From NCBI GenBank assembly GCA_045612185.1, contig JAZKYO010000116.1, positions 1 through 34,277 of the forward strand: 34,277 nt of DNA. The letters are read 5' to 3'. This DNA is from RGIG8775 sp045612185. GTDB taxonomy: Bacteria > Bacillota > Clostridia > Oscillospirales > CAG-272. Within the stretch, counting starts at the first letter, position 1. Each line of letters starts with the position of its first letter. Below, one piece after another: positions 25,920 through 33,935 of this stretch. Both the position numbers and the translations under genes were made by a program. A model generated the notes under the pieces. That model did no database searches and was not told the DNA's origin. It saw only the letters and a list, made by a program, of their open reading frames with translations.

Positions 25920-27535
25920 TGTCCATCCTCCTTTTCAAAAGAAACGTGATGTTCCCCGTTTTGATACGTGCAAACGGAGCAAAGATCATATTCGGCGCTA
26001 CGCTCGGGATAGTCGTCCCGTATGTGCGCCCCGCGCGTTTCCTTACGCTCAAGTGCGCTGGTAAGAATAGCGCGCGCGAGAAGCAGCATCGGCTTGATGC
26101 TGTATCCCACGTAAGGAGATACGTCTGAGTCAAATACCAGCCTATCGCTGATTGAAAGATAATAATCCACGCCGCTAATGCCCTCGCTCAGTTTGTCCGC
26201 TGTGCGAGTGATACCAAGACACTCGTTCATCAGTTTTGCGATTTCGTTACGCACGTAAATCGCAGAAAAACGGCTATTGGAATCAAGCACCTTGGAAACC
26301 GTCTCCGTCTGCTCGGTAATATATGCGCCAAAATCCGGAATTACATCCGTCGCAGGCAATTTATCAATTGACCTTGCGGCAACCATACCTCCGTAAACAG
26401 CCGACAACAACGAATTGCCGCCCAAGCGGTTGGCGCCGTGATACCTCGAAGCACATTCACCGACAGCGTACAAATTCTCAATCGACGTCCTATGATTTTT
26501 GTCAACGTAAAGACCGCCCATGAAAAAATGAACTGAAGGATATACGGGTATGCTCTCCTTTGTGCAATCGATACCCGCATACTTTTTGCAGACCTCAGCC
26601 ACCTCGAGCAATCGGGTGTTAATAAGCTTTTCACCAAGAAAAGAAATATCCAGATAGACCTGAGAGGGCGCGTCGTAAATACATTTTGAAACAACGTCAC
26701 GCGGCATCAGGTTTCCGCGCTCGCCGTAAAGCTCTTCCATAAAGTAAACTCTGCGTCCGTTGTCCATATAATAAAGTCTTCCGCCTTCTCCGCGCGCCGC
26801 TTCGCTTATCAGCATTCTCTTTTGCGGAGTTTCAACGGTTGTGGGATGATATTGGATAAACTCCAAATTTTTCAGGCGGGCGCCCTGTTCATATAGCTTT
26901 GCGGCAACGTAACCGTCGCACAGCGCAGAACCCGTCGTTTTACCAAACAGCAGGTTTTGTCCGCCCGTAGCGACTACCACCGCATCAGCGTACACACTCT
27001 CTATTTGGCAAGTCTTTTCATTGTAGAGCAATGCTCCATAGCATATTCCGTCCTTTATAAGAGCGGAATAAAACTGTCTGCCTAACAACCTTTTGATTAC
27101 TTCGGACGCCTCGTATTTTCTCGATTCTCTGATAAGCGCGGACATAATCTGCTTGCCGGTGGAAGCACCCGCGTAAGCGGTACGGTTGCGGCTCTGCCCA
27201 CCGAATGCGCGGAGCGCAACCTCACCGTTTTCTTCTCTGCTGAATACGACTCCAAGCCGCTCAAGATATCTGATGATTTCCGGTGCCGACGAGCAAAGCC
27301 CTAAAACCGCCTCTTTTCCGGCAATATTTCCCCCGCTTTTTAAAGTATCCTCTGCGTGTATCTCGGGTAAATCATTCTTGCCAAGCGCGGCATTGATACC
27401 TCCCGCAGCCATTACCGACTGCGCTCTCTCGGAAGGATATGGAGACACTATTGTGGAGGCTATTCCTTTTTCCGCCAAGCTTATTGCGCAGCTAAGACCG
27501 GAAATTCCGGCGCCAATAATTAAAACCTGCTTCAT
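25916..27535 (-). CDS. frdA: Fumarate reductase/succinate dehydrogenase flavoprotein subunit, without covalent-FAD histidine
   Basis: A 539-residue FAD protein of the FrdA/SdhA family. It has the dinucleotide motif IIGAGISGLSCAISLAEKG (6-24), FGGQSRNRTAYAG, HPTTVE, SEAARGEGGRLY with the catalytic-Arg region NLMPRDVVSK, HFFMGGLYVDK, and GANRLGGNSLL near the C-terminal FAD site. In most members the FAD is attached to a His in R-S-H-(S/T)-V; here the segment is RAQSVMAAGGIN with Gln39 in that place. This predicts non-covalent FAD, as in L-aspartate oxidase and in engineered His variants of FrdA, which favour fumarate reduction over succinate oxidation. Together with FrdB and the membrane subunit it likely serves anaerobic fumarate respiration. 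Confidence 0.93.
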   Translation of the reverse strand: MKQVLIIGAGISGLSCAISLAEKGIASTIVSPYPSERAQSVMAAGGINAALGKNDLPEIHAEDTLKSGGNIAGKEAVLGLCSSAPEIIRYLERLGVVFSREENGEVALRAFGGQSRNRTAYAGASTGKQIMSALIRESRKYEASEVIKRLLGRQFYSALIKDGICYGALLYNEKTCQIESVYADAVVVATGGQNLLFGKTTGSALCDGYVAAKLYEQGARLKNLEFIQYHPTTVETPQKRMLISEAARGEGGRLYYMDNGRRVYFMEELYGERGNLMPRDVVSKCIYDAPSQVYLDISFLGEKLINTRLLEVAEVCKKYAGIDCTKESIPVYPSVHFFMGGLYVDKNHRTSIENLYAVGECASRYHGANRLGGNSLLSAVYGGMVAARSIDKLPATDVIPDFGAYITEQTETVSKVLDSNSRFSAIYVRNEIAKLMNECLGITRTADKLSEGISGVDYYLSISDRLVFDSDVSPYVGYSIKPMLLLARAILTSALERKETRGAHIRDDYPERSAEYDLCSVCTYQNGEHHVSFEKEDGQ

Positions 27536-27548
27536 TTTTCCGCCTCCG

Positions 27549-28079
27549 TTACCATACGTAAAGATAGAAGCCTGCTACAGAGGCGATCAGCGTCGCGGTG
27601 CAGATCAGCTTTATAACAACGCTTATCACTTTTATAACCCTCGCATTACCGATCCCCAAGGTAATAAAAGCCTTGTCAGTGGAAACGGCAGCGTGTGCCA
27701 GAGCTACTGCAAAAAAGAGCGGGGGAACGATCGTGTGAACTATATGGGGTGTATTCATAGCACCGGATACTCCCGCAACGTGCAATGCGGTAAATACTAT
27801 CAACATAATTCCGCTTGCTCGCTGAAAGATGGTAACTCGGTTCAATTTGGGATAATTTTTCCACTTTACCTTTGTACCGTCCATATTAGCTTCAACTGCA
27901 AAATATATGCTGATAAATGCGTGTGCCGCCACCAATCCCACCAATATCCAAGGGGCAAAGGGAGCACTCTGCTCAACCTTACCGCGCGAAAGCATCCAAA
28001 CCGAAGAGAAAATTGCGTGGTCAAGCAGGAAAAGCGTGGTCAACAAACTGATGATCGCGTTGATCTTACGCAGTAACAT
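27549..28079 (-). CDS. Fumarate reductase/succinate dehydrogenase cytochrome b membrane subunit
   Basis: A 176-residue membrane protein with five hydrophobic helices and no signal peptide, the size and topology of diheme B-type SdhC/FrdC anchors, if slightly short. Candidate heme ligands are H21, H53, H100 and H129, one in each of the first four helices, spaced roughly as in Bacillus SdhC; H112 and H115 are extra. It lies 13 nt upstream of frdA. It should anchor FrdAB and exchange electrons with menaquinone. Assignment rests on topology, histidines and neighbours rather than strong motif identity. Confidence 0.85.
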   Translation of the reverse strand: MLLRKINAIISLLTTLFLLDHAIFSSVWMLSRGKVEQSAPFAPWILVGLVAAHAFISIYFAVEANMDGTKVKWKNYPKLNRVTIFQRASGIMLIVFTALHVAGVSGAMNTPHIVHTIVPPLFFAVALAHAAVSTDKAFITLGIGNARVIKVISVVIKLICTATLIASVAGFYLYVW

Positions 28080-28119
28080 ACTCGTTCTCCTTCTGATACT
28101 CTTTTTTACAAGTGTTATG

Positions 28120-28464
28120 TTAATTTTTTGCTTTCTTGTTTACAATGAGCTTATGCACGAACAAAACAACGAGAAGCACGACGAACAGTGCCGCGCAAGC
28201 CTTATGCGCGATCTTAAGGGCAACAATACCCTCAACGTTCATAATAACGATACCGATCACCAATGCAATGCCGTAAAACGCTCTCATAATAAGCTCAAGC
28301 GCGGGAATTTTCCATTCCTTCTTGGTTGCGGCGGTATAGACAGCCAAAACCAAAACCCCCACCATCGAAATGGCAATATGTGCTGCCATTCCCGTTGCTC
28401 TAAGCATAAACAATACCACTCCTATGGCTAACATAATCGGTGCAAAAATTAAATCTTTTTTCAT
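28120..28464 (-). CDS. Small histidine-containing membrane protein beside the fumarate reductase genes
   Basis: A 114-residue protein with four predicted membrane helices and a Lys-rich C-terminus (VNKKAKN). Single histidines fall at or near helix ends (H29, H86, H103), which could bind heme, but no family signature is seen. The ATG at 28464 is preferred: GGGAG lies 6-8 nt upstream, and a longer reading would need a TTG inside that ribosome site. It ends 40 nt before the cytochrome b subunit gene, so co-expression with the reductase is likely. Function unknown. Confidence 0.75.
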   Translation of the reverse strand: MKKDLIFAPIMLAIGVVLFMLRATGMAAHIAISMVGVLVLAVYTAATKKEWKIPALELIMRAFYGIALVIGIVIMNVEGIVALKIAHKACAALFVVLLVVLFVHKLIVNKKAKN

Positions 28465-28514
28465 TTTCTTCTCCCACAAATTAAATTTTATCAGTGAAAA
28501 TTAAAACTGTATTT

Positions 28515-29516
28515 TTATTTGCTGCGAATTTCTCCGAGAGCTTCTGCCTCTCCGTCGACAGTAGCCCCGTAATTTACGATTGATCCGTGGCAGAAAAGAT
28601 CAACACCCTCTCCCTCGGTAGAAGCGGAGACGCTTGCGCCCTCATTCAGCTCCATAGAGCCGTAACACTCAATACCGTAAGCTTTTTTCGATGAGGCGGT
28701 TACCTTTGCGTTTTCCATAACTCTAAAAAGCCCGGGAACACTTATGCACTCGCTCAATTTTGCTACTTCGTCATCAACCGAAACGTTTAACGACGCGTCA
28801 TCCCAAACGAACAACGAGCCGCCAACATCCAGACCTCTGCAGATATCGGTACTTCCGGGTCTTAATGATACGTTCAAAGCCGCACCGTGTTCAATATCTA
28901 TATTGTTGCGGACCTTGACAGCCGTGCTGTATTTTCCCGCGCCGTGATTTAACGTAACGGTTGCATCGCCCGACAATATCAAATATCCATCACTGTAAAT
29001 TCCGTTTACTATATTCGTGCAATCGGGCATCGTAATCGTAATATCTGTTTCAATTCTGAGGTCCTTCGCGTAAATTCCCGTTGCGTCGCCGCACGTACCT
29101 TCAAACTCTATGGACAAAGATCCTTCACCAAAAAACGTAAGAGCCTTGCCAATCAAATAATTTGATGCATAAATTACGGGAACGTAGTCTCCCGACATTA
29201 TGAATTTATTTTCGCCAATCAGATTGATCATCAGATCATTCTTTGAATAAACGACCGTGTAATCGTATTCAATTTCAGCGTTCTGAAACGTAAGTACGTT
29301 GTTATAGGAGTCGTAGAAAACCGTTCCGTCTCCCAAAATGTCATCCTCGTTGCGTCTCGTTACGTCCACGCCGGCAACAAGGATACCGTACCGCTCACCC
29401 ATTATATCCCGAACTATATGAACTCCCATTGCAAAAGCAAAGAATGCACTGAAAAGCATGGTAAGTCCTAAAAGTACGCTTATAATGATTCTGAAAATCT
29501 TTGTTCCTTTTGTCAT
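28515..29516 (-). CDS. N-terminally anchored extracellular beta-helix-like protein
   Basis: A 333-residue protein. One membrane helix (about 9-34) acts as an uncleaved anchor, followed by an outward domain of about 290 residues. This domain is built from short strand repeats (NNVLTFQNAEI, GSLSIEFEG, GDATVTLNHGAG, GAALNVSLRPG, NAKVTASSKKAYGIECYG, GASVSAST). The pattern resembles single-stranded beta-helix or carbohydrate-binding repeat proteins found in gut Clostridia. It is not closely similar to the three beta-helix proteins at the other end of the window and is anchored at the opposite terminus. Ligand unknown; binding a glycan or mucin-type polymer is a guess. Confidence 0.8.
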   Translation of the reverse strand: MTKGTKIFRIIISVLLGLTMLFSAFFAFAMGVHIVRDIMGERYGILVAGVDVTRRNEDDILGDGTVFYDSYNNVLTFQNAEIEYDYTVVYSKNDLMINLIGENKFIMSGDYVPVIYASNYLIGKALTFFGEGSLSIEFEGTCGDATGIYAKDLRIETDITITMPDCTNIVNGIYSDGYLILSGDATVTLNHGAGKYSTAVKVRNNIDIEHGAALNVSLRPGSTDICRGLDVGGSLFVWDDASLNVSVDDEVAKLSECISVPGLFRVMENAKVTASSKKAYGIECYGSMELNEGASVSASTEGEGVDLFCHGSIVNYGATVDGEAEALGEIRSK

Positions 29517-29545
29517 AACAACATCCCTTCAATCAAGTATAGGAC

Positions 29546-30223
29546 TTATTTGGAATTCTTCTTTCCGAGTCTGTCAACGCCGAAGAAGAGAAATCCCACA
29601 GCGGCAAACGCTACCGCAAGAATAGCTATCCACATAAGAACACCCGAAACACCGAGAGTGTCAAGATTTACAAAGAAGTAGGGGTAGATCAAGGGAGTTG
29701 TTGTCGTGGGAATAAGGATAGACGAATCAAACTTCAGTATAATCGCCTGAATAAGAAGGAATATCGCGTAAGCGAGGGGGAAACAGATAGAAAGAACCGG
29801 ATAATACCACTTGGTCTTTCCGCGCTCGCGGAACAAGAACCAATCAGCTATGTACAGAATCGGAAGAATAACGTGGAAGCACAAGCTGCCAATGCGCCAG
29901 TTTGCCTGGGGATCACGTCCCTCTGCGCCCGCAAGCATAATATTGAATACAAGGAATGTCAAAAGAATTCCAAGCACGCCTATAAACTTAAGCACGGGAG
30001 CAACTGTAACGTAGCTATCCTCTTTCTTCTTTGCCGTCTGGATAAGCGATGCAATCATAACGCCAATGCAAAGGAAATTACTGATGTTGGTAAAGTGAAC
30101 GTAGAAATCCCAGCGGATCACACTGATATTGTCGAAAATTCCAAGGCAAGCCACAAAGCCTACAAGGCCGAGCGTACAATAAATAGTTTGGAATATAAGT
30201 TGTGCAGTTCTGTTTTTAATCAT
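29546..30223 (-). CDS. Pr6Pr-like six-helix membrane protein
   Basis: A 225-residue integral membrane protein with six predicted helices and motifs I associate with the Pr6Pr family: WDFYVHFTNISNFLC after helix 1, FHVILPILYIADWFLF in the middle and LIYPYFFVNLD before the last helix. Prolines in the membrane parts fit the family name. Biochemical role not known. The ATG at 30223 has AAAGGAG upstream. A 133-nt gap separates it from the preceding lipoprotein gene, the largest gap in this block. Confidence 0.75.
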   Translation of the reverse strand: MIKNRTAQLIFQTIYCTLGLVGFVACLGIFDNISVIRWDFYVHFTNISNFLCIGVMIASLIQTAKKKEDSYVTVAPVLKFIGVLGILLTFLVFNIMLAGAEGRDPQANWRIGSLCFHVILPILYIADWFLFRERGKTKWYYPVLSICFPLAYAIFLLIQAIILKFDSSILIPTTTTPLIYPYFFVNLDTLGVSGVLMWIAILAVAFAAVGFLFFGVDRLGKKNSK

Positions 30224-30356
30224 AACGTTTCTCCTTTTGTTTAGTAAATTAGGTTAAATAATTTTTCTATATGACTTAATCCAATGATGTCAGCAGATTA
30301 TCCGTAAATTAATACAATTTCTCTCTCCTTTCTGTAAATTTACGCTGTTATCTAAA
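30224..30356 (-). promoter_or_regulatory. 133-nt intergenic gap, possible internal promoter
   Basis: No gene fits. On the minus strand the gap holds a 10-bp palindrome GTAAATTTAC, a strong ribosome-site-like AGAAAGGAGAGAG followed by no usable reading frame, and a weak -35/-10 pair (TTGGAT, 17 nt, TTATTT). The orphan ribosome site could be the remnant of a lost small gene. Confidence 0.25.
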
Positions 30357-30872
30357 TTATCCAAACACGTTTTTAATCGGCTCATCGTACTGATAGTCAA
30401 TTATCTTGACGCCGTAAAGCGACTCTATCTCTTCAGCGTCGCCAATTTGTTCTGCCGAAAGATTATCCTCTGAGGAATATACGACGAAGAGGCTAGGCTC
30501 CATCACGGAATCCGCCAGATAAGGCTCACCCATAAGGTGCGCCGGGTTGAGCGAAAGATTTAACAAAACCTCACCGCCGTCGTCTGCCGTGTATAAGCTT
30601 ACCGAAGCGTAATAGGTTTCATCCAAGTTCTCAACGCCTTCAACGTGACCTGACCAAGATCTTGTGAAGTTGCCGCCCTCCGGCGACCAGTAGCGTCCGG
30701 CATATTCACACACGAAAACGCCTGAGACAGTCTTAATCTCTCCCCCCTGCTCGTATGTGACGGAAAAATCAAATCTTTCCTCCTTGATCTTCGGGGAAGC
30801 TTCAACTATGCAGCTCGTCAAGCCAAGTGAGAGCAACAGTATCAAAATTACAACGGTAAATATTTTCTTCAT
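30357..30872 (-). CDS. Lipoprotein, paralogue of the extracellular domain of the 17310-18194 protein
   Basis: A 171-residue predicted lipoprotein with signal ending LTSC (C20-21). The mature part has FDFSVTYEQGGEIKT, LMGEP and YDEPIKNVFG, each matched in the same order in the membrane protein at 17310-18194. It ends directly after the last shared motif and so lacks the multi-helix tail of its paralogue. Function unknown; a small envelope sensor or binding domain is plausible. The ATG at 30872 is preferred over the GTG one codon upstream. Confidence 0.82.
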   Translation of the reverse strand: MKKIFTVVILILLLSLGLTSCIVEASPKIKEERFDFSVTYEQGGEIKTVSGVFVCEYAGRYWSPEGGNFTRSWSGHVEGVENLDETYYASVSLYTADDGGEVLLNLSLNPAHLMGEPYLADSVMEPSLFVVYSSEDNLSAEQIGDAEEIESLYGVKIIDYQYDEPIKNVFG

Positions 30873-30901
30873 CACACCATCTTCTTTCCGTCAAGCTTTT
30901 T

Positions 30902-31186
30902 TCAAGCAAACGCAACGATAAACGTAGCGGCTACAAAAACATACGTAACACAAAAAACAGCAATAGGAATCAGCATAGACAAAACAATTCCCAACATACG
31001 CTTTTTCTTCACCGCGATATCAGTCGCCTTGGCAAGCAAAACGATCTGCCACGTCAGCAGTACCGCCAAAGCAACGGCGGCAATCGCTATAGGTATGTAC
31101 AGACAGCTATCCCACAATGACATCATAAGAAGCACATCAACGAACAGCTCTGCGGCAAGCAGGATAAAATAAAATATCTTTATCAT
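30902..31186 (-). CDS. Small hydrophobic membrane protein
   Basis: A 94-residue protein with three predicted membrane helices and a short basic loop (VKKKRM) between the second and third. No family is recognised. It starts behind GAAGGAG and lies 18 nt downstream of the PrsW-like gene and 26-29 nt upstream of the lipoprotein gene, so it is part of the same transcript. It may be an accessory or substrate of the protease; no direct evidence. Confidence 0.7.
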   Translation of the reverse strand: MIKIFYFILLAAELFVDVLLMMSLWDSCLYIPIAIAAVALAVLLTWQIVLLAKATDIAVKKKRMLGIVLSMLIPIAVFCVTYVFVAATFIVAFA

Positions 31187-31204
31187 ACATTCTCCTTCTG
31201 CAGA

Positions 31205-31828
31205 TTATTTTTTTTTGATTTTTATTCTCCACACAAAGAACGGGATATACGTAGCAATAGGCAAAAGTGCGCCCGCTATACTGTATTCGGACTGAATCAG
31301 TATATTATAAATTCCGTGGTACACTATCGCGGTAGAAAGCAGACCAAAGGTTCCAACGGCAAAAAGCTTTCGTTTCTTTTTAACAAAAGATATACCCACA
31401 CCGATAAGCAAGGTACACATACCGTGCATCAGTCCCGCGCCAAAAGCGCGGATAACGGCACTGAGCATACTGAAGTTAGGATAACTGAGAAGATAGAAAG
31501 CATTTTCAAGGACAGCGAATCCTATACCGATTGCCATTGACGCCGTAAAGAGCTTTTCCCTTTTATCCGATATAACGAGAGCATAATACAAAATCGGCAA
31601 CCCTTTCAAAAGCTCTTCGCTTACCGGAGTTACGATTACCGTAACACTGTATCTATCCATCGCTAAAGCCTGCGAAAGAAATCCGTTAACCTCCGACGCG
31701 AATACCGAAACAAAGATTCCGATCAAAACGAACATTATCGGGAAACGGGATTTCTTTTCCACAAGCAAGGCCATCAGCATGATAGGAATAGAAATAGCTA
31801 CGAACAAAACATAAATTATATTGTCCAT
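31205..31828 (-). CDS. PrsW-family intramembrane protease
   Basis: A 207-residue multi-helix membrane protein. Family motifs: PVSEELLKGL with E71-E72, FAVLENAFYLL with E108, FGAGLMHGMCTLLIG with H135 and VYHGIYN with H171 in the last conserved helix. All expected polar residues are present, so it should be active. PrsW of Bacillus performs site-1 cleavage of the anti-sigma factor RsiW; no RsiW-like gene is visible here. I use the ATG at 31828 with AAAGGAG 7 nt upstream; it overlaps the upstream gene by 13 nt. A longer reading to 31939 adds a non-hydrophobic, non-conserved N-terminus. Confidence 0.87.
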   Translation of the reverse strand: MDNIIYVLFVAISIPIMLMALLVEKKSRFPIMFVLIGIFVSVFASEVNGFLSQALAMDRYSVTVIVTPVSEELLKGLPILYYALVISDKREKLFTASMAIGIGFAVLENAFYLLSYPNFSMLSAVIRAFGAGLMHGMCTLLIGVGISFVKKKRKLFAVGTFGLLSTAIVYHGIYNILIQSEYSIAGALLPIATYIPFFVWRIKIKKK

Positions 31829-32478
31829 TTTTCCACTCCTTTCCTTGCGGTGACCATCGTACCAACGCAAAGCACAGCGAATATTACCGACGTAACAGCC
31901 AGCTGAACGGGATAGTAATAATCCCACGCGGTCAGACATAGAAGCTCGGAAAAGCTAAGCAATAAAATAAAAATGTTATACGGCTTTATTGCTTTTATAA
32001 AGCCAAAATCCAAATCCGGAATAATAGCGTGCTTCAAATTGAAGTACACGCAGGGGACTGCGGGTATCCAAACGAGAGCATACACAACCTTAGTAGCTGT
32101 TGACACGTCATCCAGCAAGGCGTTTGGAATATACAAAAGCACAGCAAGGATGGGCGCTATCAAAGCAATCAATCTTGCGCGGCGCATTTTAGAAGAGCCG
32201 TCGTCAACAATCCTGTCAAGCTGTCCGTAGCTTGCCGTAAGCACAAAGAGAAAGAAACCGATGCGTCCAAGATACGCGGGCGTAAAACCTTCTACAATGT
32301 CTGTGCCCGTAAGAGTTTGACACAAGTGATAAATGCTGCCAAGCGCATGGCTCGCCATCGCCATCGTAATGCTTTGCAAGCAGAGGGGCCTTCCTTTTTT
32401 GAAGAAAATCTTCAAACCGTAAATCAAAGAAAACAGCGTTGCGGCCAAAGGAACAAGCTCCGCAATCCACAAACACAC
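31816..32478 (-). CDS. Orphan seven-helix membrane protein, sensor-like
   Basis: A 220-residue protein with seven predicted helices, resembling in layout the membrane module of 7TM histidine kinases and diguanylate cyclases but ending right after the last helix (TARKGVEKWTI). No output domain follows. It lies between a stand-alone receiver and the PrsW-like protease. The start is uncertain: no ATG fits, and the best candidate is GTG at 32478, with AGGA about 12 nt upstream. Function unknown. Confidence 0.7.
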   Translation of the reverse strand: MCLWIAELVPLAATLFSLIYGLKIFFKKGRPLCLQSITMAMASHALGSIYHLCQTLTGTDIVEGFTPAYLGRIGFFLFVLTASYGQLDRIVDDGSSKMRRARLIALIAPILAVLLYIPNALLDDVSTATKVVYALVWIPAVPCVYFNLKHAIIPDLDFGFIKAIKPYNIFILLLSFSELLCLTAWDYYYPVQLAVTSVIFAVLCVGTMVTARKGVEKWTI

Positions 32479-32512
32479 AATATCTATAAGTCCTATTTTT
32501 CTGCACCCCCTG

Positions 32513-32887
32513 TCACACTACGCAAGCGGTATACCTGAGGTTGTTAAGCTCAAGTTCAAGCTGTTCCCTCTTGGCGGGCTTCAAAATATAACCGCTGGGC
32601 TTTATTTTAAACACCTCTTTGGCATGCTCTTTTTCATCGCAAACCGTCAAGAATATAATATTCACCTTGGGATTTATTTTTTTTACTCTTTTGGCAAGCG
32701 TAAGACCGTCAATGCCGCAAAGCTCGATCTCGCTGATCAAGACGTCGCAGCCGTTATCTTTCGCAAAGCCAAGCGCATCATCCGCGTTTGTAAAAGCGAC
32801 AATTCTCGCAGAGGGCAAAATCTGCTCTACACTTTGTTTGACACCTTTCAGCATAACGGAATGATCGTCCACACAAACAATCGTCAT
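32513..32887 (-). CDS. Stand-alone receiver domain with Glu in place of the phospho-acceptor Asp
   Basis: A 124-residue CheY-like receiver without output domain. Conserved features: acidic pair D7-D8 (VCVDDHS), T81 (IIFLTVC) and K103 (SGYILKP). The acceptor position, expected as Asp in the DVLISxIE strand, is E53; the codon GAG is unambiguous. Glu here can mimic the phosphorylated state, so the protein may be permanently active or a non-phosphorylatable decoy. Its sequence style (GYILKP, LELNNLRY end) matches the receiver of the SARP-type regulator at 5240-6013, as though it had lost the DNA-binding part. Its ATG immediately follows the upstream stop codon. Confidence 0.88.
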   Translation of the reverse strand: MTIVCVDDHSVMLKGVKQSVEQILPSARIVAFTNADDALGFAKDNGCDVLISEIELCGIDGLTLAKRVKKINPKVNIIFLTVCDEKEHAKEVFKIKPSGYILKPAKREQLELELNNLRYTACVV

Positions 32888-33850
32888 TTATTTTCCTCCC
32901 TCAAAATTTTTATGTAATCTATACTGTCTTTGTACAATTTTAGAGTTTTCTCGGTAATACGAAACAGGTATTCCGCTTCCCGCGTCTCCGATTGTCATAT
33001 CAGCGCGAATAGCAGAATCGTAAAGAGTTTTTCCGCAAAACGGAATTTTGATTTTTGCCAAAGGAGTTAAAAACCTTGCGTGATATTCCACCTCAGCCGC
33101 AAAGGAATATCTCGATGTATTTCCCGTGTGAGTGGCGAGAATTGCCGCGCGTTCATGCTCGGTTAACTCTTCAGCGTTTTGCAAATAAATTTTTTGGTGA
33201 TCGCAAACAACACGTCCCGCCGCTTGATTGAGCGATTCAATAAAGGCAGGCAATCTTGATTTTCTGTTCCCCGAAATCTCACCGTAACGCTCCGGAACGT
33301 CAAGCACCCCATTTTCGGCAAAGCAAGCAACATGCTCCGCATACTTATCTGCCACAAGGTACGCACCCTCGGATTTCGGATTGATAAAATAGCTTTTCAG
33401 ATCCTCGTGATGTCGCTGACCTCTACGCACCACAGTGCGGTCGATCTCGCGGTCCAGCTCTTGCCTGTTTTCATCCGTAGGTGAAGCAAGACAATTAAGC
33501 AACGCCTCACACGAAAAAGGAACGAAGGAGATCGTAACCCCGGGCGTATCTCCGTCAGCGAGAGAACCGCACTCAGCGTCATGCTCTTGTTCCCTGAGCT
33601 TTAAGAGGCTGTACACGTAATCCCTCTCGCTTGGAACTGCGTATAAAAACCAATCGTCAAAGAATTTATCACAAGCAAGCCTCGTTCCGTCAACATTCGG
33701 AAAATCAAGGATACCCTTTTGCGCTAATATATCCGATATAGATCTGCAAACCATCCAAAACCCGTCCTGCGTGCCGACAAGATCGGCAACACATATACAT
33801 TCGCTGGACTTTAGCTGTAAAAACACACTCGGAACAACGTTTATACTCAT
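32888..33850 (-). CDS. Unknown soluble protein, first gene after promoter D
   Basis: A 320-residue protein without signal peptide or membrane helices. I do not recognise the family. The N-terminal 120 residues (SINVVPSVFLQLKSSECICVADLV start) look beta-rich. The middle is charged and helical (DENRQELDREIDRTVVRR), and the C-terminal third contains LTEHERAAILATHTGNTSRYSFAAEVEYHARFL. Strong AGGAGG ribosome site before ATG 33850. It leads a run of signalling and membrane genes and is driven by the same promoter type as the surface beta-helix genes, so a role in the same response is likely, but its activity cannot be named. Confidence 0.8.
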   Translation of the reverse strand: MSINVVPSVFLQLKSSECICVADLVGTQDGFWMVCRSISDILAQKGILDFPNVDGTRLACDKFFDDWFLYAVPSERDYVYSLLKLREQEHDAECGSLADGDTPGVTISFVPFSCEALLNCLASPTDENRQELDREIDRTVVRRGQRHHEDLKSYFINPKSEGAYLVADKYAEHVACFAENGVLDVPERYGEISGNRKSRLPAFIESLNQAAGRVVCDHQKIYLQNAEELTEHERAAILATHTGNTSRYSFAAEVEYHARFLTPLAKIKIPFCGKTLYDSAIRADMTIGDAGSGIPVSYYRENSKIVQRQYRLHKNFEGGK

Positions 33851-33935
33851 AAAAACCTCCTACCGCAAAGCTGTAGAAATACGAAATTTTGTCTCTAAAT
33901 ATAAAAAAACTATATATAATTTAGGTTTTATTGAT

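Noticed and set aside
31829..31939. Longer N-terminus of the PrsW-like protein
   Set aside because: The extra 37 residues overlap the upstream gene and do not fit a membrane protein start; AAAGGAG lies before the ATG at 31828.
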